From: Bradyrhizobium sp. JYMT SZCCT0180
GTDB taxonomy: Bacteria; Pseudomonadota; Alphaproteobacteria; Rhizobiales; Xanthobacteraceae
Assembly: GCF_018130165.1 (NCBI RefSeq)
Contig: NZ_JAFCLZ010000025.1
Coordinates: 60,276-124,275 of the forward strand
Reading direction: 5' to 3'
DNA: 64,000 bases
Shown here in pieces: positions 54,807 to 64,000 of this stretch. How positions within the stretch are numbered: the stretch's first letter is position 1; each line of letters begins with the position of its first letter. Below the pieces are notes generated by a model that did no database searches, was not told the DNA's origin, and worked only from the letters and a program-made list of their open reading frames with translations. A program made the position numbers and the translations under genes.

Positions 54807-55739
54807 ATGCCGCATATCTACGACCACATTTTCGAGCAGTTCCGCATCGTCGATCCCGATGACAGCGACAGGTCGATCGTGGAAGATTTTGCCAGCCGCA
54901 CGCAATGGCTGGAGACGCCGGGCTGTCTTTTCCAACGCAACAACATGGTGCTGGGCACCCGGATTCGTACTGAAGGTGTCATCAAGGCAGGGCTTTTTGT
55001 CTCCGTGATACTCAAGGGGGCAGGGAGCGGCCGGGCGCGCAAGGGCACCACCCGGATCAGCTATTCGGATGCTTCCATCGTAGTCATGGCGCTCAGAGAG
55101 CCGACGCTGTGGGACGGCGATGCGCCGCGCGGCGCGCACATGCAGGCGGCCGGCGTCGCCTTTCCCCTCGCGTCCCTGGAGCGGCTCGGACTGATGGATG
55201 AATTCATCGGACTGTTCGACACCAGGGACCAGAACGTCTTCGTCACGTCGCTGAAGGCGTCGCCCCGGATCAAGGCGATCGCCATAGAGATGATTTCCCC
55301 GGCGGCCGACGGCCGGACCGCCGAGCTGCTGCTGTCGGCGCATGCGACCGAGATGCTGGCCCGAGCCATGCTGGCGCTGCGCGGCAACGAGGGCGTCAGT
55401 CTGGTATCCGACCATAAGCGTTTACGCCTGCAGGCGGTCAGGGAGCTGATCGAATCCGATCTGCGGCATCCCTGGACGATTGCCGAGCTGGCAAGGCATG
55501 CCGGCGTCAGCCGCCGGTCGTTCACGGCGCAATTTCATCGGGTCTATGGCGTCAGCGCAACGGAATATCTTCGAACCAGCCGGCTGAAATCGGCGCGCGA
55601 AGCCTTGCTGCATCAGGGATTGTCGGTCACCGAGGCCGCCTATGCCGTCGGCTACGCCAACCCGGCGAATTTTTCCACGGCGTTCCGCCGGCATTTTGGC
55701 TACGTGCCGAGCAGCTGTCAGCGCGACGGACTGTCCTGA
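54807..55739 (+). CDS. AraC-family regulator of iron-siderophore uptake
   Basis: Regulator of 310 residues. The N-terminal half is a ligand-sensing domain like that of PchR-type siderophore sensors; the C-terminal 100 residues form the two HTH motifs of AraC proteins (TIAELARHAGVSRRSFTAQF and YAVGYANPANFSTAFRRHFG). It sits just before a TonB-dependent receptor and likely activates it when the cognate siderophore is present. Start is the ATG at 54807; no clear ribosome site is seen. An ICE-like element lies upstream. Confidence 0.85.
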   Translation: MPHIYDHIFEQFRIVDPDDSDRSIVEDFASRTQWLETPGCLFQRNNMVLGTRIRTEGVIKAGLFVSVILKGAGSGRARKGTTRISYSDASIVVMALREPTLWDGDAPRGAHMQAAGVAFPLASLERLGLMDEFIGLFDTRDQNVFVTSLKASPRIKAIAIEMISPAADGRTAELLLSAHATEMLARAMLALRGNEGVSLVSDHKRLRLQAVRELIESDLRHPWTIAELARHAGVSRRSFTAQFHRVYGVSATEYLRTSRLKSAREALLHQGLSVTEAAYAVGYANPANFSTAFRRHFGYVPSSCQRDGLS

Positions 55740-55943
55740 CATCACCGCATTCCCAAGGGGGGAGCCGGGCCGCCTGCGTCGCGGCGGGCGGCATCATGCT
55801 GCGCCGATGCGTGACCGGCGGCGAGTTCCAACGTTGAACTTGGAGAGTGTCGACGCACGATCAAAGGTTTTTTGCGCATACGCAAAGGCGTCCAAAAATC
55901 AAATCTGATCTCTCGTGAATGGGGATTAGTTAACGGGGATGGG

Positions 55944-58349
55944 ATGATGCGTGATTCTGTAAAGCCGTCGGCGTGGGGCGCGGCGAAGGCGTTTTTCTGC
56001 GTAACCGTATTCGGGTTGAGCATGCAGATCGGGGAAGTTCGCGCGCAGTCCGGCCAAACCTTGCCGCCTGTCACCGTCGATGCACCGAAGCCGCAGGCGG
56101 CACGTCCAACCCAGCCGGCGAGAAGGGCCGCAAGGTCGCAACGCGCGACCAGGCAGGTCGCGGCACCTGCAAGGCAGCAGGTGGTGGAACAGAACGCAGG
56201 TGGCGGTCCGGCGAGAGAACGCGCCAGCGGCCCGGTTAACGGGATTGTCGCGCGGCAGAGCGCAACCGGAACCAAGACCGACACGCCGATTCTCGAAACG
56301 CCGCAATCGATCAATGTCATACCCAGGCAGCAGATCGAGCAACAAGGCGCGCAGAGCGTCGCAGAGGCCATTCGGTATACGTCAGGCACGCAGGGCAGTT
56401 TGTACGGCGCGGCCTCCGTGTTCGACACCGAGGTCAAGGTCCGTGGCTTTATCGCACCGCGTTATCTTGACGGCCTGCGCCTGCCTTACGATACGACGAT
56501 CCAGTTCGCTCAGCCGAGGACAGAGCCGTACGGGCTCGAACGAATCGAGGTTCTCAAAGGACCCGCATCGGGCATTTACGGCCAGGCGTCTCCCGGCGGC
56601 ATTCTCAATATGGTGAGCAAGCGCCCGACCACTGAGCAGCGCGGCGAGGTGGAGGCACAAACCGGCAGCTTCAATCGGATTCAGGGGGCCTTCGACGTCT
56701 CCGGTCCCATCGACAAGAATCGCGAGTTTCTCTATCGCTTCGTCGGCCTGGCGCGCGAAAGCGACACGTTTATCGACATGAACAAGGAGCAGCGCTATTT
56801 CATCGCGCCGAGCTTCACGTGGCAGCCGACCACCGACACCAGCCTCACGGTGCTGGCCAGCGCGCAGCGCGACCGTCTCAACGGCCAGGTCCACCAATAT
56901 TTGCCGGCGTACGGTACGCTCCTCGCCAACCCCAACGGTCGAATTCCCGTCAACACCTACACCGGCGAACCGGCGTTCGACCGGATCGGGTATGACCAGG
57001 CCATGATCGGCTACGAGTTCAAGCATCGCTTCAATGAGGCCCTCGAGTTCCGCCAGAACATGCGGGTGGCGTCGGTCGACATTGATATGTTTTCGATGCG
57101 CAATGCCGGGACGCTTTGCCCTGTGGCGGGCGGCCATCCCGCCTGCGCGGGTGCTTTCGATCCGGCGCAACGCATCACCTTGCGCGATGCGAATTTTGTT
57201 GGTGGCAGCACGAAGAACTTCGCGATCGACAACCAACTGCAGGCGGATTTCAACACGGGCTGGCTGCGTCACAAGGTATTGGCCGGCCTGGACTACCAGA
57301 AAACCTCGATCGATACGGATTACCGCGGGACCTTCCCCGGCTTCCCGATCGATGTCTACAATCCGGTCTATAATGCGACGCCGCTGCCGACCAAGGCCGG
57401 GCTGATCCCGTTCATCAATACGTCGACAAGCAAGGACCAGATGGGCGTCTACATTCAGGACCAGATCAAGCTGGATCGCTGGAATCTGGTGCTGACGGGA
57501 CGTCATGACCGTGCGACTGCCGAGACAACCAACAGGCTGGCCAATCAGATTGTCCCGCAGGATGATTCCGCCTTCACCGGAAGGGTTGGCCTCAACTACG
57601 TGTTCGATATCGGCCTGGCTCCCTACATCAGCTATTCGACGTCGTTCGAGCCGGTCGCAGGGTTGTCGCTTACTTCGGCAACGGGACAACCCTTCAAGCC
57701 CACGACGGGCGAGGGTATAGAGGCGGGCATCAAATTCGCTCCTCCCGGCACCAGTATGCTGTTCACGGCCGCGATCTTCGACATGACCCAGAAGAATGTC
57801 GTGGTGAACACGCCGACATTCGTTCCGTTCCAGGTTGGCGGAATCCGCGTCAAGGGCGTGGAAGCCGACTTCCGCGCGAGCGTTACGGACAATTTCGACA
57901 TCATCGCTGGCGGCTCCCATCTCATACCGATCGTGGAGGATCACGTGAATCCTGCCATCATCGGCAAGGATGTTGCGAGCGTGAATCGCGATAGTGCATT
58001 CCTGTGGGGCCTCTACAAGTTTACCGGGGGACCGGTCGCCGGCCTTGGTTTGGGAGGGGGCGTCCGATACACGGGGAGCTTGTTCGGCGACGACGCCAAC
58101 CTGATCAGGGTCCCCGGTTATACGCTGTTCGATGCGGTGCTGACGTACGACTTCAGCTATCTGAACCGTGATTGGCGTGGTCTTCATCTGCGGGTCAACG
58201 CCATCAACATCGCCGACAAATATCACGTGACGAACTGCTTCACTGGCCTTGCTTTCTGCGCGCTGGGTCAGCCCCGCACCGTCCTTGCGACACTGACCTA
58301 TCGCTGGGGGGAAACCCCAAAGCCGCCGGTGCTTGTGACGAAGTATTGA
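55944..58349 (+). CDS. TonB-dependent siderophore receptor
   Basis: Outer-membrane receptor of 801 residues. A signal peptide (about 10-36, ending VRAQSG) is followed by a possible TonB box (PPVTVDA), a basic Ala/Pro/Arg/Gln-rich linker of about 75 residues, and the plug (ETPQSINVIPRQQIEQQGAQ, GPASGIYGQASPGGILNMVS). The 22-strand barrel follows, ending in LATLTYRW. It resembles the FhuA/FoxA-type ferric siderophore group. The ATG at 55944 is chosen to give a normal signal peptide; the frame opens at 55872. Confidence 0.93.
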   Translation: MMRDSVKPSAWGAAKAFFCVTVFGLSMQIGEVRAQSGQTLPPVTVDAPKPQAARPTQPARRAARSQRATRQVAAPARQQVVEQNAGGGPARERASGPVNGIVARQSATGTKTDTPILETPQSINVIPRQQIEQQGAQSVAEAIRYTSGTQGSLYGAASVFDTEVKVRGFIAPRYLDGLRLPYDTTIQFAQPRTEPYGLERIEVLKGPASGIYGQASPGGILNMVSKRPTTEQRGEVEAQTGSFNRIQGAFDVSGPIDKNREFLYRFVGLARESDTFIDMNKEQRYFIAPSFTWQPTTDTSLTVLASAQRDRLNGQVHQYLPAYGTLLANPNGRIPVNTYTGEPAFDRIGYDQAMIGYEFKHRFNEALEFRQNMRVASVDIDMFSMRNAGTLCPVAGGHPACAGAFDPAQRITLRDANFVGGSTKNFAIDNQLQADFNTGWLRHKVLAGLDYQKTSIDTDYRGTFPGFPIDVYNPVYNATPLPTKAGLIPFINTSTSKDQMGVYIQDQIKLDRWNLVLTGRHDRATAETTNRLANQIVPQDDSAFTGRVGLNYVFDIGLAPYISYSTSFEPVAGLSLTSATGQPFKPTTGEGIEAGIKFAPPGTSMLFTAAIFDMTQKNVVVNTPTFVPFQVGGIRVKGVEADFRASVTDNFDIIAGGSHLIPIVEDHVNPAIIGKDVASVNRDSAFLWGLYKFTGGPVAGLGLGGGVRYTGSLFGDDANLIRVPGYTLFDAVLTYDFSYLNRDWRGLHLRVNAINIADKYHVTNCFTGLAFCALGQPRTVLATLTYRWGETPKPPVLVTKY

Positions 58350-58418
58350 GCTCGGACGTCGGGATGCCGCGGGTGTGAATGGCATCGCGGCACCGTATCG
58401 GGACGGAGGAAGAGTCAA

Positions 58419-59588
58419 TTGACGCCGGCGACACGATCCCTTCGCAGATGGGGCGCCGTCCATAAATGGACGAGCCTCATCTGCACGATTTTCATGCTGA
58501 TGCTGTGCATCACGGGCCTGCCGCTGATCTTTCATCATGAGATCGACGAGCTCCTGCACAGCGAGGTGAAGCCGGCCGAGGTCGCGCCCGGCACGCCGTT
58601 CGCCGATCTGGACAAGCTGCTCGCCAACGCGATGGCGAATGCGCCGAAGAACATGCCGGTGCCGCATTTCCTGATCTGGGACCGCGACGATCCCAACGCG
58701 ATGTTCGTCAGCGTCGGCGAGTCCCTCACGTCAGACCCGACCAACAACCGTTTCGTCCGGATGGATTCGCATACCGGCGCCTATCTCGACTCTCCCGACG
58801 TCACCGGCCGCTTCACCTACATCATGCTGAAGCTGCATACCGATATGTTCGCGGGTTTGCCGGGAAAACTGTTCCTTGGCCTGATGGGGATCCTGTTCTG
58901 TGTCGCGATCATCTCCGGCATCGTGGTCTACGCGCCGTCGATGCGGAAGCTGGACTTCGGCGCTTACCGCGGCCATCGCCCGCGCATCGTGCGCTGGCTC
59001 GATATCCATAATCTGGCGGGCATTCTGCTCGTGATGTGGACGCTCGTGGTCGGCTTCACCGGCGTGATCAACACCTGGGCCGATCTCGTCCTGAAGATGT
59101 GGCAATACGGCCAGCTCGCCGAGATGACGTCGCAATACAAGGATCGCGCGCCGCCCACCAAATTGACCTCGCTGCAATCGGCCGTGACCGTCGCGACGGA
59201 CACGGTGCCGGGCATGACGCCGAGCTTTGTCGCTTTCCCCGGAACGCTGTTCAGCAGCAAGAGCCACTATGCGGTGTTCCTGAAGGGCGACACGCCGGTG
59301 ACCTCGCGCCTGCTCAAGCCGGCCTTGATCGATGCGGAAACCGGCAAGCTGACCGACAGCCGCGACATGCCCTGGTACGTCACCACGCTGTTCATTTCGC
59401 AACCGCTGCATTTCGGTGACTATGGCGGCATGCCGCTGAAGACTCTCTGGGCGTTGCTCGACGTGCTGACGATCATCGTATTGGGAACCGGCGTTTATCT
59501 CTGGCTGCGCCGGCGCAAGACCGGCGTCAGCGTCGATCGCGCCATCGCCCAGGGTTCCGCCCTCGATACGCCCGTGCTGTCGCGGTGA
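58419..59588 (+). CDS. PepSY-type inner-membrane protein, likely siderophore iron reductase
   Basis: Protein of 389 residues with four hydrophobic segments and a large periplasmic region, the PepSY-associated TM family found after TonB receptors. An N-terminal RRWGAVHKWTSLICTIFMLM segment is followed by a conserved HTDMFAGLPGKLFLGLMGIL helix and WLDIHNLAGILLVMWTLVVG. Relatives such as FpvG help release iron from siderophores by reduction. The start is TTG at 58419 with a strong GGAGGA site. It is 69 bp after the receptor gene. Confidence 0.87.
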   Translation: MTPATRSLRRWGAVHKWTSLICTIFMLMLCITGLPLIFHHEIDELLHSEVKPAEVAPGTPFADLDKLLANAMANAPKNMPVPHFLIWDRDDPNAMFVSVGESLTSDPTNNRFVRMDSHTGAYLDSPDVTGRFTYIMLKLHTDMFAGLPGKLFLGLMGILFCVAIISGIVVYAPSMRKLDFGAYRGHRPRIVRWLDIHNLAGILLVMWTLVVGFTGVINTWADLVLKMWQYGQLAEMTSQYKDRAPPTKLTSLQSAVTVATDTVPGMTPSFVAFPGTLFSSKSHYAVFLKGDTPVTSRLLKPALIDAETGKLTDSRDMPWYVTTLFISQPLHFGDYGGMPLKTLWALLDVLTIIVLGTGVYLWLRRRKTGVSVDRAIAQGSALDTPVLSR

Positions 59589-59592
59589 TCGC

Positions 59593-59784
59593 TTGAGAAA
59601 CCATCGGACGCTGCGGCAAATCTTTGCGCTGCCTATTGTGATCGGCATCCTCTCCACCGTGGGCCTTGTCGCGGCCCTCGTCGGTGACGGCTGGTGGGAC
59701 GGCCTGTCATGGACTTCGCTGTCCTTGCCGGTGTTGCTGTATTTTTTCTACACCATCCGCAGACAGGCGACGTCGCGCGATTAA
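59593..59784 (+). CDS. Small membrane protein of the iron module
   Basis: Protein of 63 residues with two hydrophobic helices (about 10-30 and 42-54) and short basic ends. It starts at TTG 59593, only 4 bp after the PepSY stop, so it is translated with it. No domain was recognised. The position suggests an accessory part of the inner-membrane siderophore system. Confidence 0.65.
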   Translation: MRNHRTLRQIFALPIVIGILSTVGLVAALVGDGWWDGLSWTSLSLPVLLYFFYTIRRQATSRD

Positions 59785-59979
59785 TTGCTGCGACATTTGT
59801 GTGACGCGGCATGCGAGAAATGCCGAGGGCAAATGCTGCGCGCAAATGCCAAGAGAAAGTCGTCTCGCTGGCAAACTTCCGACACATGATGGCGGCGAAA
59901 AGGGGCTCTCCGACATGACGCTGGCGCGGCGGCAAACCGGTTCCGGTTTTGCCGTCGTGCGCATTTAAAAGGGGCCTCG

Positions 59980-62328
59980 ATGTCGCACAAATTCCTGCCC
60001 TCGCTGTTGCTTGCTTGTGCGCTGTTTGCGTTCCCCGCGTTGGCGCAGACCAATGCGGCGCCGCCCGCCACTGCCCCGGCAACCAACAACGCCGCAGCGC
60101 TGACGGCTGATCAGGCGAAGCGGGCGCTGGAGACGTTGCAGGACGACAAGAAGCGCGCGCAGATGATCGATACGCTGCGGGCGATTGCCGGTGCGTCTTC
60201 ATCGCCGCAGGCCGCCGAGCCGGCGCCCGAAGCGAAGCCGGCCATCCCGCTCACCGCGGATAGTCTTGGCGCGCAATTGCTGCTGACGGTCTCCGAACAG
60301 GTCGGCGATCTTTCGCGCGAAGTCACCTATCTGGTGCGGTCGGTGACGCATTTTCCGGCGTTCTATTACTGGTTCCTGCGAACCGTCAACGATCCCGCGG
60401 CTTACGGCCAGATCTTCGACATCGCATGGAAGCTGGCGCTGGTGTTCGGCTGCGCCTTCGCCGCCGAATGGCTGGTGTTCCGCCTGATCAAGCGGCCGGT
60501 GGCGCTGTTGGAAGCGCGCCTGCCGCAAACCGCGCGCGCGCCGGCGCAGACGCTGGCAATGGTCGATCCGCCATCCTCCGCCGCTGACGTCACCGTGGAG
60601 CCGGCGCTGCACCGGCGGCGTCTCAGCCTGGCGCGGGCCTGGCAGTCGCTGATCCGGTTGCCGTTCGTGCTGGGGCGGCTCGCGCTCGAACTGCTGCCGG
60701 TGCTGATCTTCGTCGGCGTTTCCACCATGCTGCTGAGCACCGAGATCGGCGATCGCCCGACGGTCCGGCTTGCCATCCAGGCGGTCGTCAATGGCTACGC
60801 GCTTTCGCGCGCGCTGATCTGTGCCGCGCGGGCGCTGGCCGGGCCGTACGGCCTGTTTCGGGTCCGCGCCGAGACCGCAGCCTATATCGAGATTTGGGTC
60901 CGGCGCATCGTCGCGGTCGGCGTGTCCGGCATCGCCTTTGCGAACGTGGCGCTGCTGCTCGGGCTGAGCCGCGGCGGTTATGCCGCGCTGCTGCGCCTAG
61001 TGATGCTGGTCGTGCATCTCTTTATCGTCGTCATCATCCTGCAATGCCGCCGCCCGATCGCCGACGCCATTCGCGCGCCGCATGGTCGCACCGGCGCCGC
61101 CGCCCAGATACGCAACCGCATTGCCGGCGTGTGGCACTATCCCGCGATCGCGCTCGACCTTGCGCTCTGGACGGTGTGGGCGCTGCACATCCGCAACGGC
61201 TATTCGCTGCTGTTGCAGTATTTCGTGGGCGGCATCGCCGTCATCCTGATTGCACGATTAGCGATCATCGTGGTGCTGAGCCTGATCGACCGCGGCTTCC
61301 GCATCCGCCCCGAGATTCTGCAGCGCTTCCCGGGTTTGGAGACCCGCGCCAATCGCTATCTGCCGCTGCTGCGCAAGATCGTCGCTTCGGTCATCGCCTT
61401 TATGGGCTTCGTCGCACTGCTCGAAGTATGGGGCATCGACGCCATCGTCTGGTTCTACGGCGGGCAGATCGGCAGCCGGCTGCTGTCCGCGGTGGTGACG
61501 ATCGGCATCGCCGCGCTCGCGGCGGCGGCGATCTGGGAGATCAGCAACGCGCTGATGGATCGTCAGGTCAATGCGCTGTCGCGCGAGGGGCATTACGCGC
61601 GCGCGGCGCGGCTGCGCACGTTTCAGCCGATGCTGCGGACGGCGCTGCTGTGCCTGATCGTCACGGTGGTCGGTCTGACCACGCTCAGCGAAATCGGCGT
61701 CAACGTCGCGCCGCTGCTGGCCGGCGCCGGCATCGTCGGTATCGCCATCGGCTTCGGTTCGCAGAAGCTGGTGCAGGACCTCATCACCGGGCTGTTTCTG
61801 CTGCTGGAAAACACCGTCCAGGTCGGCGACAACGTCACGGTCTCCGGGCTATCAGGGACGGTCGAGAATGTCTCGATCCGCACCATCCGCCTGCGGGCCG
61901 GCGACGGTTCGGTGCACATCGTTCCCTTCAGCGCGGTGACGACGCTCACCAATTCGAGCCGCGGCGCCGGCAATGCGTCCGTCAGCGTCAATGTATCCTA
62001 CAAGGAAGACACCGACCGCGCCGGACAGATCCTCAAGGACATCGTCGCCGAAATGCGCCGCGAGGACGCGTACCGCCACGCGATCCGCGGCGATCTCGAA
62101 TTGTGGGGTATCGACAAGGTCGACGGTTCGATGGTGTCGATCGTCGGCCAGATCCGCTGCACCGATAGCGGCCGCTGGCCGGTGCAGCGCGAGTTCAACC
62201 GGCGCATGAAGCAAAAATTCCAGGACGCCGGAATCGAAATCGCCTCCGCCGGACAAACCATCTTGATGCAGATCCCGCAGCCTTCCGAGGTGGCGCCGGA
62301 GCAGATGCCGCGGCGCGCGGCGGGCTGA
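59980..62328 (+). CDS. Mechanosensitive channel, MscS superfamily
   Basis: Protein of 782 residues. A signal peptide (about 1-22, ending ALAQ) is followed by a long Ala-rich helical periplasmic part, about ten membrane helices, and the MscS core at about 565-745. The pore helix shows as GAGIVGIAIGFGSQKLVQDL and is followed by LITGLFLLLENTVQVGDNVT and the beta domain. It protects the cell from hypo-osmotic shock; the long N-terminal region matches the YbiO/MscK-like group. An AAAAGGGG site precedes the ATG. Confidence 0.9.
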   Translation: MSHKFLPSLLLACALFAFPALAQTNAAPPATAPATNNAAALTADQAKRALETLQDDKKRAQMIDTLRAIAGASSSPQAAEPAPEAKPAIPLTADSLGAQLLLTVSEQVGDLSREVTYLVRSVTHFPAFYYWFLRTVNDPAAYGQIFDIAWKLALVFGCAFAAEWLVFRLIKRPVALLEARLPQTARAPAQTLAMVDPPSSAADVTVEPALHRRRLSLARAWQSLIRLPFVLGRLALELLPVLIFVGVSTMLLSTEIGDRPTVRLAIQAVVNGYALSRALICAARALAGPYGLFRVRAETAAYIEIWVRRIVAVGVSGIAFANVALLLGLSRGGYAALLRLVMLVVHLFIVVIILQCRRPIADAIRAPHGRTGAAAQIRNRIAGVWHYPAIALDLALWTVWALHIRNGYSLLLQYFVGGIAVILIARLAIIVVLSLIDRGFRIRPEILQRFPGLETRANRYLPLLRKIVASVIAFMGFVALLEVWGIDAIVWFYGGQIGSRLLSAVVTIGIAALAAAAIWEISNALMDRQVNALSREGHYARAARLRTFQPMLRTALLCLIVTVVGLTTLSEIGVNVAPLLAGAGIVGIAIGFGSQKLVQDLITGLFLLLENTVQVGDNVTVSGLSGTVENVSIRTIRLRAGDGSVHIVPFSAVTTLTNSSRGAGNASVSVNVSYKEDTDRAGQILKDIVAEMRREDAYRHAIRGDLELWGIDKVDGSMVSIVGQIRCTDSGRWPVQREFNRRMKQKFQDAGIEIASAGQTILMQIPQPSEVAPEQMPRRAAG

Positions 62329-62347
62329 TGGCGGCGATCAAGTCGTA

Positions 62348-62605
62348 CTAATACGCCCCGCGCGGTCGCCGTCCCGCAGGCGCCTGCGTCACGCCATAAT
62401 ATGGATTGGTGATACATTGGGCCGCGCGCCCCGATGCCGTCGCGGCGCACTGCGCCATCGAGGTAAAACGGCATATGATGGCGCTGCCGTTGTGGCTGTA
62501 GGTCTGGATGCAGATCGGGTAGGCCGGATCATAGGTCTGCGCCCGAACGGGCGCTGCGGTCAAAAGTGCCGCGACGGTTACGACAGTCAAGGCTGGAATG
62601 CGCAC
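62348..62605 (-). CDS. DUF3551 small secreted protein
   Basis: Protein of 85 residues with a signal peptide (about 1-20, ending APVRAQ). The mature part has four cysteines and ends CITNPYYGV, matching the DUF3551 family common in Bradyrhizobium. Function is unknown. The start is GTG at 62605, chosen for the GGGAGGAA site upstream; the frame opens at 62635. Confidence 0.8.
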   Translation of the reverse strand: MRIPALTVVTVAALLTAAPVRAQTYDPAYPICIQTYSHNGSAIICRFTSMAQCAATASGRAAQCITNPYYGVTQAPAGRRPRGAY

Positions 62606-62631
62606 GGCTGGTTCCTCCCGACATCGGGTTG

Positions 62632-63354
62632 TCAATCCTCGCCACCCAAAAACCGCGCCAGCGTCTCGTTACTGTAGTTCTCCCCGGCCGACATCGCACA
62701 GATGCGTGAGAGCTGAACGTAAGGCAGCCCGGTTTCCTCGGCCCATTCGTTGAACTGCGCCTGCACCTTGGCAAGGTCGCGCTTCGACGTCACTGTCTCC
62801 GCGATATCGAGGCCGGCCTCGCGCAGGCTTGCCACCATGTCCTTTGAGGTGACGAAACCGTCGAAGCCGAGAAAGCGCAGCATCATCTGCCCGGTGTTGC
62901 CGCCGAGCCGGCTGCCGCGCTTGGCCAGCAGGTCGAGTAGTCCGATCTGGTCGGAGGAGGGCCAGTTCGCGAGAAACTTGCCGAAGCTGCCGTGCTCCTT
63001 GGCGATCTCGCGCACGAAGGTCGCATTTGATCGCACCGACATGATCTTGGCGCCGTTGCGCACGATGCGCGTGTCCTTCATCAGGTCATCCCAGAATTCA
63101 TCCGCCTGCAGCGTCAGCGGCCCGGGCTTGAAGCCGAGGAACGCCTTCTCGAAGCCGGGCCATTTGTTCTCGATCACGCTCCAGGCAAAGCCGGCCGAAA
63201 ACACCCGCTTGGTCATCTCGGCGAGAACGCGGTCGTCGCCGAGCTTGGCGAGCGCCTTCGCCTCCGGCTTCGGCGGCAGCAGCTTCTGCAGCGCCTTCGG
63301 CTCGCCCTTGCGCTTCTCGGCGCGCGCGCGAATGGTCTTGAACGGAATGGTCAT
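62632..63354 (-). CDS. DNA-3-methyladenine glycosylase I family protein
   Basis: Protein of 240 residues of the Tag-like HhH superfamily of base-excision glycosylases. Typical segments are AEMTKRVFSAGFAWSVIENK and LLAKRGSRLGGNTGQMMLRF. It is longer than enterobacterial Tag and lacks its N-terminal zinc Cys, so the substrate range may differ. The ATG at 63354 (MTIPFKTIRARAEKRKG) is preferred to an upstream in-frame start at 63408. Confidence 0.8.
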   Translation of the reverse strand: MTIPFKTIRARAEKRKGEPKALQKLLPPKPEAKALAKLGDDRVLAEMTKRVFSAGFAWSVIENKWPGFEKAFLGFKPGPLTLQADEFWDDLMKDTRIVRNGAKIMSVRSNATFVREIAKEHGSFGKFLANWPSSDQIGLLDLLAKRGSRLGGNTGQMMLRFLGFDGFVTSKDMVASLREAGLDIAETVTSKRDLAKVQAQFNEWAEETGLPYVQLSRICAMSAGENYSNETLARFLGGED

Positions 63355-63468
63355 GCGGAATTCCTGCGGGCTGTCTCTGCACTTTGGATGAGAGTGCAGC
63401 GGGGCCAATTGATGCTGATCTATATCCTACGCAATGATGCCGAGCTTGCGCCACACGAATGGTCGGCT

Positions 63469-63568
63469 CCCTCCCCCCTTGCGGGGGAGGGCGGGGGAGA
63501 GGGGTTCACACGGGTAGTCCCGATGACGCCACCCCTCTCCCTAACCCTCTCCCGCAAGGGGAGAGGGA
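63469..63568. repeat. Palindromic intergenic repeat
   Basis: The left part (ccctcccccc then ttgcgggggagggcggggga) faces the right part (acccctctccctaaccctct then cccgcaaggggagaggg), separated by about 40 bp. It is a purine/pyrimidine-skewed inverted repeat of a type found between genes in many alphaproteobacteria. Confidence 0.7.
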
Positions 63569-63689
63569 ACGGAGGAAGCGCGGCAAATTGGCGCGACGGG
63601 CAAATCAGTTCTGATTTACGGAATTCGTGTCAAGCCCCACAATAAAAAATATTTCTGTTTATCAGAATGAAAATCAGGTGCATATATCT

Positions 63690-64000
63690 GCCCATCCCGT
63701 CCCACTCAGAGGGCGTCGGCCGTCGTCACGGACGTTGGACGGGTTGCGGTGGACGCTGGTTTACGCTGAGACGATGGCGTGGATTAAGCGTACGGCAAAA
63801 CCGTGTGGTCCTGGCGCCCGTTGCAGGTGTCAAGTTGCCGGAGAAGCGCGAGCTGAACCGGCAGCGACGGAGTCAACCAAGAACTCGTCTTCGGGGAGAT
63901 CACGGCATAAGCCGTAAAGCCATTGCGCAGGGAATGTCGGATGTTCTCCGCTGCCCTGTATGCTCATGTGCAGCATTCTTATGCACAATCGCACATGAGA
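63690..64000. repeat. Dispersed non-coding repeat, partial copy at window end
   Basis: From about 63690 the sequence reads ccgtcccactcagagggcgt, cacggacgttggacgggttg, gcgcccgttgcaggtgtcaa, cggcataagccgtaaagcca and gcgcagggaatgtcgg. I recognise this type as a long repeat scattered in Bradyrhizobium and Rhodopseudomonas genomes (from memory). A reading frame at 63627-63917 has no protein-like pattern and is not called. The rest of the gap from 63355 holds no gene. Confidence 0.5.

Noticed and set aside
56382..58667. Long open frame antisense to the TonB receptor
   Set aside because: Shadow of the receptor gene; no family resemblance.
63627..63917. Possible small gene of 96 codons near the right end
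   Set aside because: Lies in a dispersed repeat and has no protein-like pattern or ribosome site.

Overview
The window is chromosomal DNA of a GC-rich alphaproteobacterium, most likely a Bradyrhizobium or close relative (Nitrobacteraceae). The pointers are the rpmH-rnpA-yidC-yihA-DUF423-argB-DUF1036-HAD-dapD gene order, a DUF3551 protein, many tripartite tricarboxylate (TTT) transport proteins, and palindromic intergenic repeats of the kind common in that family. Family-level placement is inference from gene content; no database was searched. No transposase, CRISPR array, rRNA gene or plasmid gene was seen.

Layout. 1-8300: housekeeping block on the minus strand (rpmH, rnpA, yidC, yihA, argB, dapD and small partners), with palindromic repeats in the gaps. 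8309-10052: a sensor histidine kinase and tRNA-Arg(ACG). 10179-20885: accessory single genes and pairs: an SDR oxidoreductase, a DUF1127 protein, a WYL regulator, an XRE-cupin regulator with a cupin partner, an alpha/beta hydrolase, a cysteine hydrolase, a patatin, a three-domain rhodanese, an AMP nucleosidase-like protein and a SEC-C protein. 21029-30117: nitrate assimilation. The narK transporter and a phosphatase-kinase fusion run left; nirB, nirD and the catalytic nitrate reductase run right, from a control region with sigma-54-type promoters and an attenuator-like hairpin series. 30135-32867: a secreted bicupin and a GAF-adenylyl cyclase. 32948-38667: a five-gene peptide/solute ABC importer. 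38935-41981: an unrecognised membrane protein and a cyclase-TPR protein. 42155-47572: a ring-cleavage type catabolic operon with a divergent GntR regulator. 47646-54621: a second catabolic operon (crotonase, CoA-transferase, full TTT importer, PdxA-like dehydrogenase) with its own divergent GntR regulator and paired operator-like palindromes. 54807-59784: iron-siderophore uptake (AraC regulator, TonB receptor, PepSY protein, small membrane protein). 59980-63354: an MscS channel, a DUF3551 protein and a DNA glycosylase. 63355-64000: repeats only.

How the parts work together. The nitrate genes form a complete route from uptake (NarK) through nitrate reductase to NirBD and ammonium. The two catabolic operons share a design: a divergent FadR-type GntR regulator, a periplasmic TTT binding protein and a set of ring- or CoA-processing enzymes; their substrates cannot be read from sequence. 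The most notable points are the control region between narK and nirB, the crotonase that has lost both catalytic glutamates beside a TphB/PdxA-like dehydrogenase, the twin operators 63 bp apart, and the rhodanese with one active and two inactive domains.
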